From Micavibrio aeruginosavorus (lineage in GTDB: Bacteria > Pseudomonadota > Alphaproteobacteria > Micavibrionales > Micavibrionaceae): a stretch of DNA of 10,152 bases. Position numbers and translations under genes: made by a program. The first letter of the stretch is position 1. Each line of letters begins with the position of its first letter. Where the stretch lies: contig QFQB01000075.1 in the NCBI GenBank assembly GCA_003241475.1, forward strand, positions 1 through 10,152, given 5' to 3'. Below the pieces are notes generated by a model that did no database searches, was not told the DNA's origin, and was given only the letters and a program-made list of their open reading frames with translations. This document shows positions 1-5,442 of this stretch, one piece after another.

Positions 1-246
1 AAGAATCTTACATCTAAAAAAATAATAGATTTCAATCATAAATCTGAAGTTATTGATATTTTGCATTCGATATATCCGCTCTTCGATTCGTATCGAAAGC
101 CTGAATCCCGCATGATGGCATTAACGCAAAGAATAGCTTTTATCTGGTTGGATAGAATAGAAAAAAACAATTTTGATGTTTTTTCGGCAAAAATGCAGGT
201 TCCGCCGGCATTTTTTGGTCTGAGGTTGCTTTTGGCTACACGCTAA
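1..246 (+). CDS. C-terminal part of a squalene/phytoene synthase family protein (5' end outside window)
   Basis: The frame is open from base 1 to the TAA at 244-246, giving 81 codons, so this is the end of a gene that starts upstream of the window. The tail reads LDRIEKNNFDVFSAK, then a short basic-hydrophobic helix ending LLLATR. This resembles the last helices of the trans-isoprenyl diphosphate synthase (squalene/phytoene synthase, HpnD-like) fold, where a 'Y..iL..Ie..gfDVFs.r' segment is followed by a final helix. The catalytic DxxxD motifs would lie upstream, so activity cannot be judged. Members of this family either condense prenyl diphosphates or, as in NDUFAF6 relatives, act in complex I assembly. 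A TTG at 61 or ATG at 112 could be misread as a start, but neither is needed because the frame continues to the edge. The stretch is clearly more AT-rich than the rest of the window. The family call rests on pattern resemblance only. Confidence 0.55.
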   Translation, partial: KNLTSKKIIDFNHKSEVIDILHSIYPLFDSYRKPESRMMALTQRIAFIWLDRIEKNNFDVFSAKMQVPPAFFGLRLLLATR

Positions 247-277
247 AACGGTTTTCGATCAAACTTGACCAAAAAAT

Positions 278-958
278 CTATGGTTGTCGGATGCCATGTT
301 CGCTGAACCGTCCCTGACGCAGAAAATGGACCGTTTCCGCAACCGATTTTTCCAGCAAAAACGAGTGAGACATACGTATCGTAATATGGTCTTTTATGCC
401 TGGAATGGTTGTTGAGGCGAGGGATACCAGCCCGTCATGCACGCCTGTTTTCTTCATTGTGGAAAGAAAAAACGGATATTCGTAAGCGCGGGTCCCGGCG
501 ATAACGCCTATCTCCACATCCTTTGGAATATCGTAGTCGATCGATTTGCGATAGGCGGTCGTCAATTGCTGTCCGGCGGGTCCAAAAAAGCGGCGGTATA
601 ATCTGTTTGCTGCAAGAAGATCGGCGACTTCGCTTCCGCGATAGGGCGGGGCGATCAGCACGGCCCGCGAGATGTCCGTGACCACATTTTGCTGCATCAA
701 TTCCAGCGCAACAAGCGAGCCCATGGAATGGGTGACGAAATGCGTTTTAAGGCCACTGCGATTGGCTTTTCGCGCGTTGATCTTGTCGGCGGCAAAGGCG
801 GCGCAGGCCGCGATATCCTTTTTCAAGGACGGGTAACCCAAATTAAGCGTTTCAAAGCCCGCATGACGCAGTCCGAAGTCCAGCCAAGCCATACGCAAAG
901 GAGTCATACCTATTCCATGAAGAATAACGACCAGATCTTTGGATGGATTTTCATTCAT
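278..958 (-). CDS. alpha/beta hydrolase (lipase/esterase-like), downstream of trmFO
   Basis: This is a soluble alpha/beta-hydrolase of about 226 residues. From the ATG at 958, the first core strand and oxyanion turn (VVILHGIG) lie near residues 10-17. The nucleophile elbow is T-H-S-M-G with Ser78, the acid is probably Asp175 in HDGLVSL, and the histidine is His198 in MSHSF. All three triad positions are therefore present in the right order. The leading Gly of the usual GxSxG motif is replaced by Thr. No signal peptide or membrane segment is visible, so a cytoplasmic esterase or lipase is likely; the substrate is unknown. An in-frame TTG at 973 would add five residues and overlap the trmFO stop (966-968). 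I prefer the ATG, although neither start has a well-spaced Shine-Dalgarno sequence. It is probably expressed by coupling to trmFO. The end converges on the + strand gene finishing at 246, and no clear terminator lies between them. Confidence 0.85.
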   Translation of the reverse strand: MNENPSKDLVVILHGIGMTPLRMAWLDFGLRHAGFETLNLGYPSLKKDIAACAAFAADKINARKANRSGLKTHFVTHSMGSLVALELMQQNVVTDISRAVLIAPPYRGSEVADLLAANRLYRRFFGPAGQQLTTAYRKSIDYDIPKDVEIGVIAGTRAYEYPFFLSTMKKTGVHDGLVSLASTTIPGIKDHITIRMSHSFLLEKSVAETVHFLRQGRFSEHGIRQP

Positions 959-965
959 GGCGTGC

Positions 966-2336
966 TCAGGCAACCTTTAGCGCGGCAAATTGGGTTAGCC
1001 AGCCATCGATGGCATCGAGGGCGCGCAGGGCCATGAGCCGCTTCTTTTCACGCCCGCGTTCCTTGCCTTTTACGCCGACCGGATCATGGATATCGGGGAA
1101 CAATCCGAAGTTTACATTCATCGGCTGGAAGGTTTCGGCATTGCCGCCGCCGGTAATATGATTGAGCAATGCGCCCATCGCAGTGGTCAGAGGCGGCGTC
1201 GATATTTCTATGCCTAGTCTTTCGCAGGCCGCAAAGCGTCCGGCCATGATGCCGACCGCAGCAGATTCCACGTAGCCTTCGCATCCTGTGATCTGTCCTG
1301 CGAAACGAAGACGCGGCATGTTCTTCATTTGCAATTTGCCGTTCAAAAGGCGGGGCGAGTTGATGAACGTGTTCCGGTGTAGGCCGCCAAGGCGGGCAAA
1401 TTCGGCATTCTGGAGGCCGGGAATGAGGCGGAAAACGCGTGTCTGTTCGGCGTATTTCATCTTCGTCTGGAAACCCACCATGTTGTAAAGCGTGCCCAGC
1501 GCGTTGTCCTGACGGAGTTGTAAAACAGCGTAAGGTCTTTTTCCGGAACGTGGATCAATCAGTCCGACCGGTTTCATAGGGCCATAGCGTAGCGTATCTA
1601 CTCCATAGCTAGCCATAACTTCGACAGGCATGCATGCTTCAAAGTAAGGCGTGTTGGCTTCCCATTCTTTGAACTCTGTTTTCTCAGATTTCAAAAGTTC
1701 ATTGATAAACAACAAGTACTCTTCTTTTGTGAATGGACAATTGATGTAGTCGCTGCCGGTTCCTGCCGGCCCAGCCTTGTCGTATCGCGACTGCATCCAT
1801 GCTGTATCGAAATCAATACTGTTCTTGTAAATGATAGGAGCGATTGCGTCGAAGAAGGCGAGCTGTTCCTGTCCGCCTATCTCGCGAATGCGCGTTGCGA
1901 GTTCATTTGATGTCAAAGGACCCGTCGCGATGATGATGTTGTCCCACGCGTCATGCGGAAAATCGACATGTTCGCGCCGGATCGTAATCATGGGGTGACT
2001 CGTTAGTTTTTCAGTGACTCCGGCACTGAACGCATCACGGTCCACCGCCAGCGCACCGCCCGCAGGGACGGCCGCCTTGTGTCCTTCGGACATGATCAGT
2101 GAGCCGCAACGTCTCATTTCTTCATGAAGGAGTCCAACCGCGTTATAATGAGCATCGTCGGATCGAAACGAGTTGGAACATACCAACTCTGCGCATCCTT
2201 CTGACTTGTGAGCGTCGGTCATGCGCACGGGGCGCATCTCGTGAAGGATAACAGGCACTCCCATCTGGGCGACCTGCCACGCGGCTTCGGAACCTGCAAG
2301 GCCGGCCCCTATAATATGAATGGGTTTCAAGCTCAT
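966..2336 (-). CDS. trmFO: Methylenetetrahydrofolate--tRNA-(uracil-5-)-methyltransferase TrmFO
   Basis: TrmFO makes 5-methyluridine at position 54 of the tRNA T-loop. It uses 5,10-methylene-THF as carbon donor and reduced FAD as reductant, in contrast to SAM-dependent TrmA. The 456-residue product has the usual family length. It begins with a Rossmann dinucleotide-binding motif, IIGAGLAGSE (residues 8-17), followed by the family-typical HEMRP segment and ELVCSNSFRSDD. Cys53 falls exactly where the catalytic-region cysteine lies in the Bacillus subtilis enzyme, and a second conserved cysteine is Cys235 in YFEACMPVEVMA. The C-terminal half contains the expected GCEGYVESAAVG and NVNFGLFP segments. 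The ATG at 2336 directly precedes the Rossmann strand and is the only sensible start, yet no good ribosome binding site precedes it. The hydrolase gene follows at the stop codon. The 1600-1760 stretch is noticeably AT-richer than the ends of the gene. Confidence 0.97.
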   Translation of the reverse strand: MSLKPIHIIGAGLAGSEAAWQVAQMGVPVILHEMRPVRMTDAHKSEGCAELVCSNSFRSDDAHYNAVGLLHEEMRRCGSLIMSEGHKAAVPAGGALAVDRDAFSAGVTEKLTSHPMITIRREHVDFPHDAWDNIIIATGPLTSNELATRIREIGGQEQLAFFDAIAPIIYKNSIDFDTAWMQSRYDKAGPAGTGSDYINCPFTKEEYLLFINELLKSEKTEFKEWEANTPYFEACMPVEVMASYGVDTLRYGPMKPVGLIDPRSGKRPYAVLQLRQDNALGTLYNMVGFQTKMKYAEQTRVFRLIPGLQNAEFARLGGLHRNTFINSPRLLNGKLQMKNMPRLRFAGQITGCEGYVESAAVGIMAGRFAACERLGIEISTPPLTTAMGALLNHITGGGNAETFQPMNVNFGLFPDIHDPVGVKGKERGREKKRLMALRALDAIDGWLTQFAALKVA

Positions 2337-2427
2337 ACAGGCTTTATGTCAGAATATTTTTGGCAAATCCAGCCTGAAAACAGCGGTTTTCCGATACAGA
2401 CAGACCTATAGAGTTATCCAAAACAAG

Positions 2428-2458
2428 CGTATCGAAAGCTGTTTGACCCGTATCGAAA
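2428..2458. repeat. Pair of 10-bp direct repeats, start-to-start 21 bp, in the trmFO upstream gap
   Basis: CGTATCGAAA occurs at 2428-2437 and again at 2449-2458, so the copies begin 21 bp apart, close to two helical turns. They lie in the 146-bp gap between the end of the Y-family polymerase gene and the start of trmFO, about 90-120 bp upstream of the trmFO start codon. A third copy, extended to 12 identical bases (CGTATCGAAAGC), lies at 89-100 inside the partial gene at the left edge. The spacing is typical of a protein binding two sites on one face of the helix, but no known regulator motif is recognised. Confidence 0.4.
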
Positions 2459-2482
2459 ATCAGGCGCGTGAAGCGTCAGGTT

Positions 2483-3787
2483 TTATTCCGTGAATTCCTC
2501 GAGGTCCGGAATGCGCGAAAAGGCGATTTTCGTGCCCACATGGCCCGCCAGAGTCTGGGGGACGATGCCCAAAGACACTGCATCCCCCTGATATTTCTTG
2601 TTCAGCTTTTCCATGGCGGCGGAAAGCGATTCCCGTTTGGTCATGATTTTTTTTGTCTCTTCGATTTCCGTGTTGAACAGATCGTCGGTAATTGCGCCCT
2701 CGCGTTCGAGCGTATGAAGGATGACGGAAATTTTCTTGAAGACCATGCGTCCGCCCATCTGGTGCGGGGCGCGGTTGAAATACGCCGCCGTCATATCCGC
2801 CCACATATCGTCCAGATGCTGCATGAATGTGAAAAAATCCTGTGCTGCAGGAAAGCGGGCGCCGCTTTCCCATTTGCGTCCGTCGAGGCAACGCACGCCA
2901 AGAGAGAGCGAGCCTGCGTGGTAGCCTTTGCGGCGCATACGCATGGTTGCTTTGAACAAAAGGCGCCGCGCCATCAGCCGCGCTTTTTCAGGCACCCGCA
3001 GATCGGGATCGAGCACGCGGGAATGGCCGAACATGCAGGGATTCGTTTCGCTGTGCGGCACATCATGGCCGTGTAGCCAGTACCAGAATTTTTCTCCGCC
3101 GACATTGCCCCAGACGGCGCGGGCTTCCTTGGGCGAGGTGTTCCACAAATCCTCCACGGTGCGGATGCGCGCGCGGGCAAGGCGTTCTTCCATGCGCACA
3201 TTGATGCCGGGCAGATCGCGCAATTTAAGGTCGAACAGGCGGCCGGGAAGATCTTCGGGGCGTAGCAAAACCAGCCCGTCCGGTTTTTGCATGTCGGTGG
3301 CGACTTTGGCCAGAAAGGAATTGGGGGCAATGCCGATAGAGCATTTGATCGCGGGGCCGACATCTTTGGCAATCTGTCTTTTGATGTTGTTGGCCAGCGC
3401 GATGGCGTTTTCGGAGATGCGCTCGCGGCCGATCAGGTCGCAATGGAATTCGTCGATCGACCATTTGTGCGCGATGGGGATGTGCTTGTTCGTCGCGGCC
3501 AGAACCTTGTGGTGGTATTCGGTATAAATGCCGTGCCTCGCCATAACGAGGATGAGATGCGGGCACATGCGTTTGGCGTCATAGATTTTCGTGCCCGTGC
3601 GGATGCCGTAGGCCTTGGCTTCGTAGCTTGCCGCAATGGCGCAGGTCGCATCCGTCATCATTGGGACCACCGCGACGGGTTTGCCGCGTAGCTCGGGGCG
3701 GTCATTCTGCTCGACGCTGGCGAAATAGCTGTTCAGATCGAGGAACAGTGTATTGAGGCCCAGTTCTTCCGGCGTTTTAATGTTCAT
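2483..3787 (-). CDS. Y-family (UmuC/DinB-type) translesion DNA polymerase
   Basis: This is a 434-residue error-prone polymerase of the Y family (UmuC/DinB group), which inserts nucleotides opposite damaged bases. Motif I is LDLNSYFASVE with catalytic Asp17. The residue at the steric-gate position is Phe22, which would exclude ribonucleotides. The second acidic motif is WSIDEF with Asp112 and Glu113, so the three metal-binding carboxylates are intact. SIGIAPNSFLAKVATD and the helix-hairpin-helix-like LRDLPGI segment of palm and thumb follow, then a little-finger region near residues 255-345. Asn19 replaces the third motif-I Asp of DinB, as in UmuC. The C-terminus lacks an obvious QLxLF clamp-binding peptide. 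The ATG at 3787 has no Shine-Dalgarno sequence, and a LexA-type operator covers the start, so the gene is probably SOS-induced. I give no symbol because the sequence fits neither classical DinB nor UmuC closely. Confidence 0.92.
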   Translation of the reverse strand: MNIKTPEELGLNTLFLDLNSYFASVEQNDRPELRGKPVAVVPMMTDATCAIAASYEAKAYGIRTGTKIYDAKRMCPHLILVMARHGIYTEYHHKVLAATNKHIPIAHKWSIDEFHCDLIGRERISENAIALANNIKRQIAKDVGPAIKCSIGIAPNSFLAKVATDMQKPDGLVLLRPEDLPGRLFDLKLRDLPGINVRMEERLARARIRTVEDLWNTSPKEARAVWGNVGGEKFWYWLHGHDVPHSETNPCMFGHSRVLDPDLRVPEKARLMARRLLFKATMRMRRKGYHAGSLSLGVRCLDGRKWESGARFPAAQDFFTFMQHLDDMWADMTAAYFNRAPHQMGGRMVFKKISVILHTLEREGAITDDLFNTEIEETKKIMTKRESLSAAMEKLNKKYQGDAVSLGIVPQTLAGHVGTKIAFSRIPDLEEFTE

Positions 3788-3796
3788 GATTTGTTC
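3782..3796. promoter_or_regulatory. LexA (SOS) operator, GTTC-N7-GTTC
   Basis: The + strand reads GTTC ATGATTT GTTC. On the gene strand this is GAAC-N7-GAAC, the exact direct-repeat LexA box described for Alphaproteobacteria, which differs from the enterobacterial CTG-N10-CAG palindrome. It overlaps the start codon of the Y-family polymerase and extends to the putative -10 box. LexA bound here would block transcription initiation, which fits a translesion polymerase under SOS control. I found no second such box in the window. Confidence 0.8.
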
Positions 3797-3821
3797 TATA
3801 TTTTCGGGCGGACAAAATCAA
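3795..3821 (-). promoter_or_regulatory. Putative promoter of the Y-family polymerase (possibly leaderless)
   Basis: Read on the - strand, TTGATT (3821-3816) and TATAGA (3800-3795) each match four of six consensus bases, but the spacer is 15 bp, shorter than ideal. The -10 box ends 7 bases before the ATG at 3787, so the transcript could start at or next to the start codon. This fits the absence of a ribosome binding site. The LexA box overlaps the end of the -10 element. Confidence 0.35.
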
Positions 3822-3897
3822 GGAAAACCATCAAAGGAGATTTTTTAAATCCTGTTGAGGTACAATGATAAAAGACCGGTTGGATAAGGGGATTCTT

Positions 3898-4347
3898 ATG
3901 GCCATCAACGACAGTCTTTTCAATATGTGGCGGGCGGTGATCGCTATCGTTCATGCGGATACCAAAGTCCAGCCGCACGAGATCAATTTTATTCTGCAGA
4001 ATATCAAGGGGCTGGCGCTGAGCGACGAGCAGCGCGACATTCTGTTCGCCGATATGCGCACGCCCTATGACGCCGAAGCGGCCTTTTGCCGGATCAGCAG
4101 TCCTGCCCATAAGGAAAGCTTCTTCCATCTTGCGCGCGCCATCGCTTGGTCGGATGGAGATCTGGATGACCGCGAGGATGCATTGATTGCGCGGATCCGC
4201 GCCCTGCCGTCGGACAAAAACGATGTCTCGATGATGGAGGAGGCGCTATCGCATTTCCGCGAGATCTATGTGGAAGGAGCCAGCGAGAAAAAGGATGTGA
4301 GTCTGTTTTCGATGGTGCAGAGCCTTATAAGCCGCAGGTCGGCCTGA
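3898..4347 (+). CDS. TerB-like (tellurite-resistance TerB superfamily) protein
   Basis: This is a small soluble all-helical protein of 149 residues from the ATG at 3898. It has the two-lobed TerB-like pattern. The first helix-turn-helix unit carries HADTKVQPHE (acidic residues Asp21 and Glu28). The second carries WSDGDLDDREDALI (Asp86, Asp88 and Glu93). These correspond to the acidic, possibly metal-binding loops of the superfamily. No signal peptide or membrane helix is present. TerB-like domains occur in stress and membrane-associated systems, but a specific role, including tellurite resistance, cannot be inferred here because no ter genes are nearby. AAGGGG lies 6 bases before this start. 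An upstream in-frame ATG at 3865 also has a GAGG 4 bases before it and would give 160 residues; I prefer 3898 because the conserved region begins just after it. The gene diverges from the polymerase and ends 7 bases from the converging lipoprotein gene. Confidence 0.75.
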   Translation: MAINDSLFNMWRAVIAIVHADTKVQPHEINFILQNIKGLALSDEQRDILFADMRTPYDAEAAFCRISSPAHKESFFHLARAIAWSDGDLDDREDALIARIRALPSDKNDVSMMEEALSHFREIYVEGASEKKDVSLFSMVQSLISRRSA

Positions 4348-4354
4348 TTATCTT

Positions 4355-4909
4355 TTAAGGGAAAAGCCGCGTTCCGCCGAGCGAGGCGAGATCGTACGGC
4401 ACGACCGTTTCGTTGAGTGGGTTTTCGGGATAGCCGATGCCGTCGAATTTCAGCACGACATTCTGGTCGGCCATATCGGTGCCCGTCAGGCGGACGCCGA
4501 TATCTTCCCAGCCGTCGGTTTGGGAGCCGCCGACCATGAGGGGGCCGCGGATGCGCGTCGTCTGGGAGAGGAGCTTGAAATTGCGGTCGCCTGCCTGAAA
4601 CACGGCCATCGTGCAACCGCTCCACCCGCACCAGTAGCTGTGCGGAAGGTTGAACAGGACCAGAGCGTCGCGCAGGCCGTCGCCGTTCAGATCGACGCGC
4701 GCATATTCATACTGGGAATTCTTCGGCCCTTTTTGTTCGGCCAGAAAGTTCTGGATGGAGGCCTGCAATTCGCCGTCCGACGGATCGGTTTGTTCCGGAA
4801 ACATGTCCGGCGGAGCCATCGCCAACTCTTCCCCACCCGTACTGCCGCAGGCAGCAAGGGAGGGAAGGGCCAGCGCCGCCAAAGCGGCAAGTAAGAGACT
4901 TTTTTTCAC
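4355..4909 (-). CDS. Predicted lipoprotein with DxNxDGxxD loop and CGWSGC motif
   Basis: The product is 184 residues and begins with a type II signal peptide. Residues 1-20 have two lysines and an Ala/Leu-rich core, and the lipobox L-A-A-C places the lipidated cysteine at 21. It should be anchored on the periplasmic side of a membrane. Residues 73-81 (DLNGDGLRD) match an EF-hand-like calcium-binding loop. This is followed by LVLFNLPHSYW and C94-G-W-S-G-C99, a pair of close cysteines that probably forms a disulfide. Hypothetical proteins with a similar arrangement (acidic loop, then CGxxGC) occur in proteobacteria, but I know no function. The start is GTG at 4909, chosen because it directly precedes the KKSLLLAAL signal sequence; no good ribosome binding site is seen. 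It is transcribed in the same direction as the gcv operon but is separated from it by 186 bp, so it probably has its own promoter. Confidence 0.85.
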   Translation of the reverse strand: MKKSLLLAALAALALPSLAACGSTGGEELAMAPPDMFPEQTDPSDGELQASIQNFLAEQKGPKNSQYEYARVDLNGDGLRDALVLFNLPHSYWCGWSGCTMAVFQAGDRNFKLLSQTTRIRGPLMVGGSQTDGWEDIGVRLTGTDMADQNVVLKFDGIGYPENPLNETVVPYDLASLGGTRLFP

Positions 4910-5095
4910 GTAAAACCGTTGCGGGAAAAAGTGAAGGACTTTGAAAGGAACTCAGCCGGTACGCCGAACCCAGAAAATACGAATCACACAGGAACTGGTT
5001 TAAGTGTGAGCTTCGATGCAAAATCGGGAAATACGGACAGGGCGTTTTTCCACAAGCCAAAGCGGCCATAAGGGAACTTTTTGGATGCCGCCTGT

Positions 5096-5434
5096 TTATA
5101 AGCCGCTACGGGGAATGTAGGTGCAACTCGTCATGGTGCCGTCCTTGCGGATAATCATGGCGTCGATTCCCTTATTCCAGAAGCTGATGTCAGAATTTCC
5201 GTATTGAACGCCGGAGGCGGTTTCGATGCGGTTGAGCGTATAGCTCTTGCTTTCAAAATTAAGCTTGGCTTCGACAGGGGAGTAAAGTGTTACGTCTGCA
5301 GGGACGCCCCCCGTGCAGGACATTCTTTGCGGGGTGACCGGCGCGTGTTTGTATTTCGGGGCCGATTCACACCCCGCCATGAAAAGGGGCAGAACCAACA
5401 AGGGCACAATCAGGGAATGTTTATTTTTTGTCAT
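5096..5434 (-). CDS. MliC/PliC-like lipoprotein (C-type lysozyme inhibitor family)
   Basis: This is a small lipoprotein of 112 residues from the ATG at 5434. The signal sequence of about 21 residues ends in the lipobox M-A-G-C (Cys22). The mature part has the MliC pattern: an early cysteine (Cys40), then ASGVQYGNSDISFWNKG (residues 73-89) with the SGxxY and W-x-KG elements, and a second cysteine (Cys104) near the end, probably disulfide-bonded to the first. MliC proteins are small beta-barrels that bind and inhibit C-type lysozymes at the cell envelope. Inhibitor activity is inferred from the fold only. An alternative GTG at 5446 overlaps the gcvPB stop as GTGA and would add four residues, so the gene is probably translationally coupled to gcvPB. 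No convincing terminator follows it. The stretch around the start (5416-5448) is AT-rich. Confidence 0.75.
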   Translation of the reverse strand: MTKNKHSLIVPLLVLPLFMAGCESAPKYKHAPVTPQRMSCTGGVPADVTLYSPVEAKLNFESKSYTLNRIETASGVQYGNSDISFWNKGIDAMIIRKDGTMTSCTYIPRSGL

Positions 5435-5442
5435 ATTTATTT

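Noticed and set aside
2376..2391. GAAAAC/GTTTTC hairpin upstream of trmFO
   Set aside because: The stem is short and AT-rich with no T tract on either strand, so there is no support as a terminator or operator.
2468..3076. 202-codon open frame on the + strand opposite the Y-family polymerase, and a 143-codon - strand frame at 2460-2891
   Set aside because: Both overlap the polymerase coding sequence, whose catalytic motifs establish the real frame. The shadow products are low in hydrophobic structure and unrecognisable.
4335..4352. CAGG-TCGG-CCTG hairpin followed by a short T-rich run at the end of the TerB-like gene
   Set aside because: A 4-bp stem with an interrupted T run is too weak to call an intrinsic terminator.
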